A program made the translations under genes and the position numbers. The notes beneath the pieces are model-generated. The model did no database searches and was not told the DNA's origin. It saw nothing but the letters and a program-made list of their open reading frames with translations. Positions 25,379 to 34,007 of a stretch of 54,111 nt of DNA are shown here, one piece after another (position 1 is the stretch's first letter; every line of letters begins with the position of its first letter). Source of the DNA: Streptomyces alanosinicus (GTDB lineage Bacteria > Actinomycetota > Actinomycetes > Streptomycetales > Streptomycetaceae); assembly GCF_014650595.1 (NCBI RefSeq), contig NZ_BMVG01000046.1, positions 1 to 54,111 on the forward strand, given 5' to 3'.

Positions 25379-25461
25379 AGAGGCGGTCCTCCTGTGTTCC
25401 CAGCGCCGGTCCGTTCCCGCGGCCGATCCCTGGCTGGGGTGCCCGGCCGTAGCGTCGAGGT

Positions 25462-26100
25462 GTGATCGACGACCTGCCCTGCCTCATGTATCTGCTCGCC
25501 TACGACGACGCGGCCGAAGGCCCCTATGACCGTTCCCGGACGGAGCTGCTGGTCCGTGCCGCCGCCCTGGTCGACCTCGCGTTGCGCGGCCGGCTGCGGG
25601 AGGACGGCGGCACGGTCACGGTGTCCGGCACGGAACCGACCGGAGACCCAGTCCTGGACGGCATTCTGCGCGACGCCGTCGCCGGGCACGGCTGGAAGCG
25701 CCTCGTGCGCCGCCACCGCAAGCGGACCCTGACACAGGTGGAGGACCGGCTCGCCGCGACGGGACTCCTCACCGTGACGGCGCCCCGCGCCCCCTTCGGC
25801 ACACGGCGGCTGACAGTGACGGACCCCACCGTGCCCGCCGCACTCCGCGCCCGCGTGTCCGCGGCGCTGAACGGACAGGGTCCCGTGCAGGATATCCCCG
25901 CCGCCGACGCCGCGCTGCTGGCGCTGGCCGCGGCGGGCGGCGTCCGCCCGGTCGTCACCCGGCAGGACCAGAAGACCTTCCGGGCCCGTATCGACGCCTG
26001 CACGCAGTGTCTCGCCGCCCTCGCGCCCGGCCTGGAGAAAACCATACGCGCCCTGCCGACGACCATGATCGCCGCACAGGGCGGCATGGGCGGCAGCTGA
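25462..26100 (+). CDS. GPP34 (GOLPH3/VPS74-like) family protein
   Basis: 212 residues from the GTG at 25462. The family pattern is clear: LPCLMYLLAYDDAAEGPYDR, VRAAALVDLALRGRLREDGG, GDPVLDGILRDAVAGHGWKR, LTQVEDRLAATGLLTV and PFGTRRLTVTDPTVPAALRA. In eukaryotes these bind phosphoinositides at the Golgi. Streptomyces carry several cytoplasmic copies of unknown role, with suggestions of lipid binding or osmotic and stress response. It stands between the two-component pair and the carboxylesterase and may be co-transcribed with the latter (gap about 20 bases). Confidence 0.85.
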   Translation: MIDDLPCLMYLLAYDDAAEGPYDRSRTELLVRAAALVDLALRGRLREDGGTVTVSGTEPTGDPVLDGILRDAVAGHGWKRLVRRHRKRTLTQVEDRLAATGLLTVTAPRAPFGTRRLTVTDPTVPAALRARVSAALNGQGPVQDIPAADAALLALAAAGGVRPVVTRQDQKTFRARIDACTQCLAALAPGLEKTIRALPTTMIAAQGGMGGS

Positions 26101-26121
26101 CCGGATGGGGAGATGATGAGC

Positions 26122-27681
26122 ATGCACCGCCTCTTGACCGCCCTGGGCTGCGCCCTGACCGCAGTGCTCGCCACGGCCTGGTCCGCGGCGCCGCCGACAT
26201 GGCCCGCCCGGCAAGCCGCTGCCACGACGGTACGCACCCACGGCGGCCTGGTGCGGGGCGCCGCCCACGACGGCTACCGCACCTTCGAGGGCATTCCCTA
26301 CGCGGCGCCCCCGATCGGCAGGCTGCGCTGGGCACCGCCCCGCCCCGCGGCCCCCTGGTCCGGGGTACGAGATGCGACCCGGCCCGCGAGAGCCTGCCCG
26401 CAGCCGGCAGGCGAGGTGCCCGGCGGCAGCACCGACGAGGACTGTCTCCACCTGAACATCACGACGCCCGACGGCGCTCGACCGGCACATCCCCGGCCGG
26501 TGATCGTGTGGCTGCACGGCGGCGGCTTCACCACCGGAGCGGGCAGCTCGTACGACGCCCATCGCATGGCCGTCCGCGGTGACGTCGTGGTCGTCACCGT
26601 CGACTACCGCCTCGGCACCCTCGGTTTCCTCGCGCACAGCGGGCTGCCCGGCTCCGGCACGTTCGGCCTTGCCGACCAGCAGGCGGCGCTGCGCTGGGTC
26701 CGCGCCGAGATCGGCGCCTTCGGCGGCGATCCGCACAACGTGACGCTGGCCGGCGAGTCGGCGGGCGGCTACAGCGTCTGCGCCCAGCTCGCCTCACCTG
26801 CCGCCACAGGGCTCTTCGACCGGGCGATCATCGAGAGCGGTCCGTGCACGGGCCGCCCCGACCGGCCGTTCGCCCCGTCCTCCGTCCCTCTGTCCACGGC
26901 GCGCGGGGCGGGCGCGGACTTCGCGGCAAAGGTCGGCTGCGGCTCCGCCCGCGACGTGATGGCCTGCCTGCGGCGCGTGCGTGTCTCCCGGCTGCTCGCG
27001 GCCCAGGAAACCGATCAACAGCCCGCCTATGCCACCCCGTTGCTTCCCGGCGACCCTGCGGCCGCGATCGCCGCCGGCCGCTTCCACCGGGTCCCCGTAC
27101 TCATCGGCAACAACCACGACGAGGGCAACGGCTGGGCCGCCGGCATCGTCCAGGCCGGCCACCCCGTCACTCCCGACACCTGGCCCGACGTCGTGGCCTC
27201 CTTCTTCCCCGCCCCGGGACAGGCGAAGGCGATCGTCCGGGAGTACCCGGTGCACCGCACCGACGGCGGCCCGGTGTTCGGCGCGGTCATCGGCGACGCC
27301 GACTTCGCCTGCCCGACGGCGCACACCGGCAGCCTGCTCGCCGCCCAAGTGCCCCTCTGGCGCTACGAGTTCGCCGACGAGCACGCCCCGCCGCTCGCCT
27401 CGGGCACGCCGCCGTTCCCGCTCGGCGCGCCGCACGCGAGCGAACTGCCCTACCTGTTCGACCTGGGGGGCCGCCCCCGCGACCTGACCGCGGCACAGCA
27501 CCGGCTGGCCGACACCATGATCGACTACTGGACCCGCTTCGCCCGCACCGCCGACCCGAACAACCCGTCGTCGCCGCACTGGTCCCGCCGGACGGTGCTG
27601 TCCCTGGCACCGGACCACATCGGCCCCGCGGGCAGGGTGCGGATCCGCCACCACTGCGCGTTCTGGAACGGTCTCGGGTGA
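26122..27681 (+). CDS. Secreted type-B carboxylesterase
   Basis: 519 residues from the ATG at 26122, chosen because GGGGAG lies 9 bases upstream; ATGs at 26113 and 26116 are also in frame. Signal peptide HRLLTALGCALTAVLATAWS, cleavage near AAATTV. Type-B esterase features: FEGIPYAAPPIGRLRW, EDCLHLNI, oxyanion VIVWLHGGGFTTG, nucleophile GESAGG (Ser213), acid in NNHDEGNG (Glu334) and His438 in GAPHASELPYLF. Six cysteines are consistent with export. It would hydrolyse carboxylic esters outside the cell; relatives include para-nitrobenzyl esterases. Possible two-gene unit with the GPP34 gene. Confidence 0.92.
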   Translation: MHRLLTALGCALTAVLATAWSAAPPTWPARQAAATTVRTHGGLVRGAAHDGYRTFEGIPYAAPPIGRLRWAPPRPAAPWSGVRDATRPARACPQPAGEVPGGSTDEDCLHLNITTPDGARPAHPRPVIVWLHGGGFTTGAGSSYDAHRMAVRGDVVVVTVDYRLGTLGFLAHSGLPGSGTFGLADQQAALRWVRAEIGAFGGDPHNVTLAGESAGGYSVCAQLASPAATGLFDRAIIESGPCTGRPDRPFAPSSVPLSTARGAGADFAAKVGCGSARDVMACLRRVRVSRLLAAQETDQQPAYATPLLPGDPAAAIAAGRFHRVPVLIGNNHDEGNGWAAGIVQAGHPVTPDTWPDVVASFFPAPGQAKAIVREYPVHRTDGGPVFGAVIGDADFACPTAHTGSLLAAQVPLWRYEFADEHAPPLASGTPPFPLGAPHASELPYLFDLGGRPRDLTAAQHRLADTMIDYWTRFARTADPNNPSSPHWSRRTVLSLAPDHIGPAGRVRIRHHCAFWNGLG

Positions 27682-28027
27682 CCACGGAGACGACCACCGT
27701 GAAGGCCCGTCAGCTCGGTCGGCGGACGCTCACGGCACACACCTGCAGGGCCGGCCCAGCTCGATGTCGCTCGACGGGTAGAACAACGTCCGGCATCGCA
27801 ACCGCCGCCATCCACGTCCACACCGATCCGCCCCGCACCGATCCGCAAACGCGATCTGGAACCGCCGCCCTCACTCTGTGAGCGCCTGGGCCATCCCTTC
27901 CCCGCAGGGGGTGTCGGTAGGCCTCCCGTCCGGTGTCCAGACCCAGCGCCGAGGAGCACTGGGATCGGGAGAATTCACAGCGCCGAACCAAGCAGGAACC
28001 CACCTCACGGACCCTGAGAGGACAGCC
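27682..28027. other. Intergenic, promoter region of the DUF4386-like gene
   Basis: No gene recognised. A short duplicated GATCGGTGxGG motif is seen around 27800-27900. GAGAGGACAGCC just before the ATG at 28028 is the likely ribosome-binding site. Confidence 0.4.
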
Positions 28028-28693
28028 ATGAACGAAACCGCCGCCAGGCGCCTGACGGGCCTTGCCGCCATCGCCACCGCGGCCGCCTTCATCGTCGAAG
28101 TACCCCTGTACTTCGTCTACTCCGGCCCCCCGCCGGACTCGAACGTCCTCGCCAGGCTGCTGATCGGAATCCTCGCGCTGGCGTTCCTGATCGTCTTCGT
28201 GACGGCCTTCCGCGAACTCCTCAAAGAGGCGAACCCCGCCTACGAATGGGTCGGCACGATGGCCTTCGCCACCGGACTGGTCTACGCGACGATCACCCTG
28301 GTCTCCAGCGGGCTGGAAGCCGGCGCGGTCATCGCCGCCGACCACCCGATCGACCCGACCATTACGGTCAGCGGCACCTACATCCTCTACGGGTCGATCA
28401 GCCGCCTCATGCTCGCGATGTTCATGACCACCGTGGGCTACGGAATCTCCCGTACGAACCTGCTGCCGCACTGGACCGCCCGCTCTGCTTTCGCCCTGGC
28501 ATGGCTCAACCTGGCCTTCGTGCCCTCCCTGTTCTTCGGCAACACCCCCGCGCACTTCTACGCGGCGAACGGCTGGGGCACCACCGCCCTCATGGGCGCG
28601 ATCTTCAGCTACTGGATACTGGCCCTGGGCATCTCCACCTACTGCAGCGCCACACGACCTACCTCCGCCGACTCACCGGCTGTGCAACCCTGA
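28028..28693 (+). CDS. DUF4386-like integral membrane protein
   Basis: 221 residues with six hydrophobic segments, starting MNETAARRLTGLAAIATAAAF. The layout (RRLTGLAAIA start, Arg/Glu-bearing loop LKEANPAYEWVGTMAFATGL, SRLMLAMFMTTVGYGI) fits the DUF4386/DUF2871-like membrane families. Function unknown. The gene is complete and is followed at 28789 by an insertion sequence. Confidence 0.7.
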   Translation: MNETAARRLTGLAAIATAAAFIVEVPLYFVYSGPPPDSNVLARLLIGILALAFLIVFVTAFRELLKEANPAYEWVGTMAFATGLVYATITLVSSGLEAGAVIAADHPIDPTITVSGTYILYGSISRLMLAMFMTTVGYGISRTNLLPHWTARSAFALAWLNLAFVPSLFFGNTPAHFYAANGWGTTALMGAIFSYWILALGISTYCSATRPTSADSPAVQP

Positions 28694-28788
28694 CACCGCC
28701 CGAGCAGAAGACGGAGCAATGCCCAAGCCCTGCGGATCGGCCTCGGGCTGGACGCGAAGGGCGTACCTTCCCGAGTGATCGACCCACT

Positions 28789-29662
28789 GAGCCCTTTCAG
28801 CGTGGCCACTGATCGGGTGACGACGTAGCCGTCGGCAACGGACAAGGCTCCCGTGCCGTTGAGCGAGGTGTTCGACGTCTCAACTCGCTGGCGCAGGAGC
28901 CTTGTTGGTTTCCTGTCCTGCCGCACTCGACCTGGCCCATGCCCTGGTCGAGTGGGTCACCATGCTCATCGTCACCCGCGAGGGTGACCGCTACTGCACA
29001 CTCTCGCCGCACCAGCGTGCCCTGGTCGGTCTGGTGTACCTGCGGCGGCACGGCACGCTCGCGCAGCTCGCCGCCGGCTTCGGTATCTCCGTCGGCACCG
29101 CCCACGCCTACACCGCCGTGGTGATCGACCTGCTCGCCGACCGAGCGCCCGGCCTGCTGCGCGCGCTGCGCGAAGCCAACCCCGACTACGTCCTGTTGGA
29201 CGGCACCCTTGCCGAGTGCGACCGGGTCGGCGACAGCCGGGCCGACTACTCCCACAAGCACCGCCGACACGGCGTGAACGTGCAGGTGGTGACCGACCCA
29301 GCCGGGCGGCTGCTGTGGATCTCGCCTGCACTGCCCGGCCGCGCCCACGACCTGACGGCTGCCCGCACTCACCGGATCATCCGGATCTGCGGGCGCCAGG
29401 GCGCCCCGATCCTCGCCGACCGCGCCTACAGGGGAGCCAGCCCTTGGGTGGCAACGCCGCTCAGACGCCCACCGGGCCGCGAGCTCACACCGACCCGGCA
29501 AACCGTCAACCGCGCGCTGTCCGCCACACGGGCACCGGTCGAACGCGGCGTGGCACGACTGAAGTCCTGGCGCATCTTCCGCAGATCAAGGTGCAGCCCG
29601 AATCGAATGACGTCAATCGCCGCGGCCGTCCTCACCCTGGAGCGGCAACGCTGAAAGAGCTC
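28789..29662 (+). mobile_element. IS5-family insertion sequence, apparently complete
   Basis: 874 bp with terminal inverted repeats GAGCCCTTTCAGCGT (left, from 28789) and the complement of GAGCTCTTTCAGCGTTGCC (right, ending at 29662). It encodes one intact transposase. No clear target duplication is seen; its right end lies 3 bases from the next element. Confidence 0.75.
28902..29654 (+). CDS. IS5-family transposase (intact)
   Basis: 250 residues from a TTG at 28902. N-terminal helix-turn-helix (LSPHQRALVGLVYLRRHGTL, AQLAAGFGISVGTAHAYTAV), then the DDE_Tnp_4-type catalytic domain: first Asp in YVLLDGTLAECDRVGDS, DYSHKHRRHGVNVQVVTDPA, HDLTAARTHRII, second Asp in PILADRAYRGAS, and Glu in RAPVERGVARLKSWRIFR. 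All three acidic residues are present, so it may be active. The stop lies 8 bases inside the right terminal repeat. Confidence 0.88.
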   Translation: MLVSCPAALDLAHALVEWVTMLIVTREGDRYCTLSPHQRALVGLVYLRRHGTLAQLAAGFGISVGTAHAYTAVVIDLLADRAPGLLRALREANPDYVLLDGTLAECDRVGDSRADYSHKHRRHGVNVQVVTDPAGRLLWISPALPGRAHDLTAARTHRIIRICGRQGAPILADRAYRGASPWVATPLRRPPGRELTPTRQTVNRALSATRAPVERGVARLKSWRIFRRSRCSPNRMTSIAAAVLTLERQR

Positions 29663-29665
29663 ATG

Positions 29666-30554
29666 GAGCCTCTTTCATCCTGTGTTTGCGCAGATCAGAG
29701 GGGTGTGGACGGCACGGACGATGAGGCCGAGGCGGTTGGTTGAACAGCGTGCTCTGCGGAGCAGGCGCCAGGACTTGAGTTGGGCGAAGGCGCGTTCGCC
29801 GGATGCGCGCAGGTGGGCGTGGTCGCGGTTGTACTGCTGATAGTGCTCGGGCAGTTCGCGGTGGCCGTAGTAGGGGGTGCGGACGGTGGCGCCGGCACCC
29901 TGATAGGCGCGGTCGGCCAGGATGAGGATCTGGCGGGTCAGGCAGGCTTGGACGATGCCGTGGGCGCGGGCTGCGGTCAGGTCGTGGGTCCGACCCGGCG
30001 TTGCCCGTGAGAACCACAGCGGCGTACCGTCCGGCGTCGTGATGACCTGGACGTTCATGCCGTGCTTCTTGTGTTTCTGGGAGTAGTACGGCTCGTCGGC
30101 CCGGATGCGGTCGGTGGGAATCAGCGTCCCGTCGACGATGACGAAGTCGCCCTCGCCCAGGCCCACCAGGGCCTCGTGCAGGCCCGGCGCCCAGGACCTC
30201 GAGTGTCTCGTCCACGTACCGCCACGCCGTCGCCTCCGACACTCCGAACCCGGCTCCCACCTGGGCGAACGTCTCGTTCTTCCGCAGGTGGGCCAGGACC
30301 AGCAGGGCTTGCTTGAAGCGACCCAGCTTCCGCAACGGCGAGTTCAGTTCACGCCTTCGGGCGTAGATGAGCCAGGAGACATGCTCAACCAGCTCATACG
30401 GGACATCGAGCATGGAAGGATACGGAACCAACGGAGCCCCTTGGTCGCCGGTGTGATGAGTGAGATCACCACGCCAACGACGAGAGGCTCCGCCATGTCA
30501 CCGCCGCGGCTGACCAGCCCATTTCACCCTTGCAGCACAGGATGAAAGAGGTTC
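29666..30554 (-). mobile_element. Second IS5-family insertion sequence
   Basis: 889 bp. Terminal repeats GAGCCTCTTTCATCCTGTG at 29666-29684 and CACAGGATGAAAGAGGTTC at 30536-30554 (one mismatch). The transposase on the minus strand is frameshifted. The right terminus overlaps the last codon of a secreted-peptide gene. Confidence 0.75.
29675..30431 (-). pseudogene. IS5-family transposase, one frameshift
   Basis: N-terminal part from about 30431: MVPYPSMLDVPYELVEHVSW, RKLGRFKQALLVLAHLRKNE and AQVGAGFGVSEATAWRYVDE. After a frame change near 30195 it continues as GEGDFVIVDGTLIPTDRIRA, SQKHKKHGMNVQVIT, HDLTAARAHGIV, ILILADRAYQGAGA, ASGERAFAQLKSWRLLRRAR and ends ICANTG. All DDE residues exist but in two frames. 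Programmed frameshifting seems unlikely for this family group, so it is probably inactive. Confidence 0.8.
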
Positions 30555-30768
30555 ACTTGGTGAATGCGTTATTGAACTGACCACAGGTGGTGCCCAAGGT
30601 GTCGCTAAGGCCGAGTACGGCAAGAGGAGTGTTGGCCTCAGCCCCCACCTGTGGGCTGCACTCCTGGTAACCGTTGTCGTCGGCGTAGGCAGCGCCAGCC
30701 CCAGCGCTGATGGCGGTCAGGGCGCTGACCGCCGCAACGACGATCACGACCTTCTGAAGCTTGCGCAT
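30553..30768 (-). CDS. Small secreted peptide with two cysteines, 3-prime end in an IS terminus
   Basis: 71 residues. Signal peptide MRKLQKVVIVVAAVSALTAI ... AYADD, mature part of about 40 residues with two cysteines (YQECSPQ and GTTCGQFNN). The stop TGA (30555-30553) overlaps the outermost bases of the IS terminal repeat (30536-30554). The insertion thus supplied the stop and the native C-terminus may have been longer. The intact two-Cys pattern and size resemble other streptomycete exported peptides; no family name is assigned. Confidence 0.7.
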   Translation of the reverse strand: MRKLQKVVIVVAAVSALTAISAGAGAAYADDNGYQECSPQVGAEANTPLAVLGLSDTLGTTCGQFNNAFTK

Positions 30769-30892
30769 GGAACCCTCGCCCCTTCGCTGTCTATGAATCT
30801 ACCAACTAGTCACATCACGTGCTTGAGTGAATACTATCTGTAACAAGGATGGTCGTCTACACCGCTCTGCGTCCTGTGCCGCCCCCGCCTGG

Positions 30893-30993
30893 GGGCGTGC
30901 CGAGTGAGATCACCGCACCAGCAACGAGGGGCTTCGCCACGTCACCCCGCCTGACCAGCCCATTTCGCCCGGTCGGGACAGGATGAAAGAGGC
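30893..30993. repeat. Orphan copy of the right end of the 29666-30554 IS
   Basis: About 100 bases closely match 30449-30554 (shared runs GAGTGAGATCACC, TGACCAGCCCATTTC and GACAGGATGAAAGAGGCTC), including the terminal repeat. No transposase is attached. It lies about 340 bases beyond the intact copy in the same orientation. Confidence 0.7.
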
Positions 30994-31013
30994 TCATTGA
31001 GCCTTTGCCAACC

Positions 31014-31640
31014 TCATTTTGAGCAGGTCAGGTGGAGGGTGAAGACGGCTTGGACGTGGCTGGTGATCCGGGTGGTGCTGCAGCGGAGTTTCCGCAGCAG
31101 ACGCCAGGTTTTCAAGGTCGCCATGGCCTGCTCACCGAGGGCGCGGATGCGGGGGGTGCGCGGCGTTGACCGCGCGTTGGCCTGTCGAGAGCGGGTCCCA
31201 CTGGCCGCGGAAGGGGACCCGCACGGCGCCGCCCGCGCCCTGGTAGCCCTTGTCTGCCCAGCAGGCCAGGCCCGCCTCGCTGAGGGCGTCGATGACGCCG
31301 TGGGTTCGGGCGGCCCTGATGTCGTGCACGGCGCCGGGCAGGGCGGGCGAGGCCCACAGCAGTTTGCCATGTGGATCGGCGATGACCTGCACGTTCATAC
31401 CGTGTCTCTGGTGTTTGCCGGAGTGGAAGGGCCGGTCGGCGGCGATCCGGTCGATCGGCGGCAGCGTCCCGTCGAGGATCACGAACGCCTTTGCTGAGGC
31501 GGCCGCCACCGCCGTGGCGAGGTCGGTCGCCTGCACCGCGAGCAGTTCGACGGCTTCCATGATGTACCGGTACACCGTGCTCACGCCCACCTCGAACCCG
31601 GCTGCGAGCTGCGCGGACGGGTAGACAAGCACATGAAGCT
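31014..31640 (-). pseudogene. IS5-family transposase, N-truncated and frameshifted
   Basis: Minus strand from about 31640: AQLAAGFEVGVSTVYRYIME (helix-turn-helix), AFVILDGTLPPIDRIAADRP (first Asp), HRHGMNVQVIAD-like block, HDIRAARTHGVIDALSEAGL, CWADKGYQGAGGAVRVPFRG (second Asp). A frame change near 31155 leads to RIRALGEQAMATLKTWRLLR (Glu) and ends HLTCSK. The first 50-60 residues are missing. Confidence 0.75.
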
Positions 31641-31691
31641 CCTGGCGACACGGGCGATCCTGGTCGTGAACCCGTCTACCAGGAGCTTCAT
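31633..31691. repeat. Inverted repeat at the broken IS start
   Basis: 13-bp perfect arms ATGAAGCTCCTGG and CCAGGAGCTTCAT are separated by 33 bases, just upstream of the truncated transposase. Probably the end of another mobile element, or a MITE, that replaced the transposase N-terminus. Confidence 0.5.
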
Positions 31692-32197
31692 CCCTTGCGC
31701 AGAACAACTGGCGGATTAAACAATCAAGTTGGCCGTTAGCGTCACCGATGCGGGCTCTGTATCGCACCCCACTCGGCGAGTTCGTCGGCCCCCCTGCGCC
31801 GGAAACGACCGCGCAGGCACACGCCGGCAGGATCGCCGTCAGCGAGTACCACCGGCCCCGCCGCGAGCGGCATCAGGCACGGGACACTCTCGTGATCATC
31901 AGGCGTAGGACACCCGCAACGATCACCGAGTCCGTCCCCGCGCTGCTACCTGTCCCTGACGTCGAAGACCCGCACAACCAGGGAACTTGAGGCCGCCTGG
32001 TTTCAGTCTGCGAATGTTTTCGGCCCGCGAATCATGCGAGAGGTATTGACGCCGGTCAGGGGTTCCCTATGATCCGATTGCTCGACACTTCGATCCTTGT
32101 TCGGTATAGCGAACGCGCACGTCCGCACCGCATCGACAGTCCGCACACCCCCGTCGGGGCCAACCGGAACCGCTTGCTCGAGGATGACGAGGTCTCC
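31692..32197. other. Intergenic region before the GH62 gene
   Basis: About 500 bases without a recognisable gene; the open frame at 31748-31990 has no family features. AT-richer DNA around 32020-32110 is the likely promoter area of the arabinofuranosidase gene. Confidence 0.4.
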
Positions 32198-33616
32198 ATG
32201 CGCAGAAGACGTTTCAGCCGCAGACATCCGTCTGTGGTGCTCGCCGCCGCGGTTGCGGCCCTGGTTTCGTTCGCGGCGTTGCTCGTCGCCAGTCCGGCTC
32301 AGGCGGCCACCAGCGGCGCCTTACGCGGTGCCGGTTCCAGCCGGTGTCTCGATGTGCCGGGCGCCAGCCAGACCGTCGGCACGTTCCTGCAGATCTGGGA
32401 CTGCACGGACGGGACCAACCAGCAGTGGACGTTGACGGACAGCAACCAGCTGACCGTGTACGGCAACAAGTGCCTGGACATCCCGGGCCACGCCACCACG
32501 GCTGGTACCAAGGTGCAGATCTGGGCCTGCAACGGCGGTACGAACCAGCAGTGGCGGGTGAACGCCGACGGCACGATCGTCGCCGTGGAGGCCGGGCTAT
32601 GCCTGGACGTCTCGGGCGGCGCTACGGCCAACGGCACGGCGGTGCAGCTCTGGAACTGCAACGGCGGCAACAACCAGAAGTGGACCGGCCTTTCCGGGAC
32701 GCCCAACTCGTGTTCTCTTCCGTCGACGTACCGGTGGAGCTCGACGGGTCCGTTGGCGCAGCCGGCGAACGGCTGGGTCTCACTGAAGGACTTCACCACC
32801 GTGACGTACAACGGCAAGCACCTGGTCTACGGCTCGACCGTCAACCAGTCCGGGGCGTACGGCTCGATGGCCTTCGCTCCCTTCACGAACTGGTCGGACA
32901 TGGCGACGGCCGCCCAGACAGGGATGAACCAGGGCACGGTGGCGCCCCAAGTGTTCTACTTCGCACCCAAGAACATCTGGGTGCTGGTGTCCCAGTGGGG
33001 GCAGTGGCCCTTGTTCTACCGCACCTCCAGCGACCCCACCAACCCCAACAGCTGGTCCGACCCGCAGCCGCTGTTCACCGGCAGCATCCCGGGCGCCGCC
33101 CCGATCGATCCGACCCTGATCGCCGACGGCCAGAACATGTACCTGTTCTTCGCCGGTGACAACGGCAGCATCTACAAGTCGACCATGCCGATCGGGAACT
33201 TCCCGGGCAACTTCGGCTCGTCGTACACCACGGTCATGAGTGACACGGTGAAGAACCTGTTCGAGGCGCCGCAGGTCTACAAGGTCCAGGGGCAGAACCA
33301 GTACCTCATGATCGTCGAGGCTCGGGGTGCGACTGAGCAGCGCTTCTTCCGCTCGTTCACCGCCTCCAGCCTGAACGGTCCGTGGACCCCGCAGGCCGCC
33401 ACCGAGTCCAACCCCTTCGCGGGCAAGGCCAACAGCGGTGCCACCTGGACCAACGACATCAGCCACGGTGACCTGGTTCGCAACAACCCCGACCAGACCA
33501 TGACCATCGACCCCTGCAACCTGCAGCTCCTTTACCAGGGCAGGTCCCCCAGCTCGGACGGCACCCCCTACAACCTGCTGCCGTGGCGGCCGGGCCTGCT
33601 CACCCTGCAGCGCTGA
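32198..33616 (+). CDS. Secreted alpha-L-arabinofuranosidase, CBM13 + GH62
   Basis: 472 residues from the ATG at 32198. Twin-Arg-like signal MRRRRFSRRHPSVVLAAAVA with cleavage after SPAQA. A ricin-type CBM13 beta-trefoil at about 45-170 has three repeats, each with a CLD and a Q-x-W (QQWTL, QQWRV, QKWTG). Then a GH62 catalytic domain: YRWSSTGPLAQPANGWVSLK with DFT (catalytic-base Asp region), NKW-type VYFAP motif, APIDPTLIADGQ (Asp), KNLFEAPQVYKV (general-acid Glu) and NDISHGDLVR, ending LLPWRPGLLTLQR. It removes arabinose side chains from plant arabinoxylan; the CBM binds xylan. A strong terminator follows. Confidence 0.93.
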   Translation: MRRRRFSRRHPSVVLAAAVAALVSFAALLVASPAQAATSGALRGAGSSRCLDVPGASQTVGTFLQIWDCTDGTNQQWTLTDSNQLTVYGNKCLDIPGHATTAGTKVQIWACNGGTNQQWRVNADGTIVAVEAGLCLDVSGGATANGTAVQLWNCNGGNNQKWTGLSGTPNSCSLPSTYRWSSTGPLAQPANGWVSLKDFTTVTYNGKHLVYGSTVNQSGAYGSMAFAPFTNWSDMATAAQTGMNQGTVAPQVFYFAPKNIWVLVSQWGQWPLFYRTSSDPTNPNSWSDPQPLFTGSIPGAAPIDPTLIADGQNMYLFFAGDNGSIYKSTMPIGNFPGNFGSSYTTVMSDTVKNLFEAPQVYKVQGQNQYLMIVEARGATEQRFFRSFTASSLNGPWTPQAATESNPFAGKANSGATWTNDISHGDLVRNNPDQTMTIDPCNLQLLYQGRSPSSDGTPYNLLPWRPGLLTLQR

Positions 33617-34007
33617 CCTGCCTGATCCACGGTGATTGCGATGTGGTGCGGTCCGCCGACGCGTAGGCGAGCGGTTCGGGGCGTGGGTGACTCCACCTGC
33701 TGACCGATACTCACCGCCTTGAGGAACCCCAGCCGCGCGTCGGCTGGGGTTCCTTTCTTTCGTGGACTTTCATCGTGGGTACGGACCGAAGTCATATGAC
33801 GCCACCAGAGATCCGCTTGCCGGCCGTGGTGTGCGGTGAATTGCGCAAGCACCATCCGGGTCACCGGTCCGTGTCGCCCTCGCCGTCGTCCTCCTCGACC
33901 CGTCGTCTTCCTGCTGCGACCACGCGAGCACATCCTGACCATGAGCGAACGACCTGGACACCCACGGAATTTGATCAAGCCCTGCCGCCAGGCAGGTTGG
34001 AAAAGGC
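33617..34007. other. 3-prime flank of the GH62 gene
   Basis: It contains the terminator at 33722-33754; no gene is recognised between it and the end of the next minus-strand gene. Confidence 0.4.
33722..33754 (+). terminator. Strong intrinsic terminator
   Basis: Perfect 14-bp stem AGGAACCCCAGCCG / CGGCTGGGGTTCCT around CGCGT, followed by TTCTTTC. Ends transcription of the GH62 gene. Confidence 0.85.

Noticed and set aside
25252..26736. 494-codon minus-strand frame opposite the response regulator, GPP34 and esterase genes
   Set aside because: It crosses three clear genes on the other strand and has no recognisable motif.
29675..30431. Programmed frameshift in the IS5-type transposase
   Set aside because: No slippery heptamer was seen near the shift at about 30195, and single-base decay is common across the window.
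31748..31990. 80-codon plus-strand ORF upstream of the GH62 gene
   Set aside because: No ribosome-binding site, no domain, composition like random GC-rich DNA.
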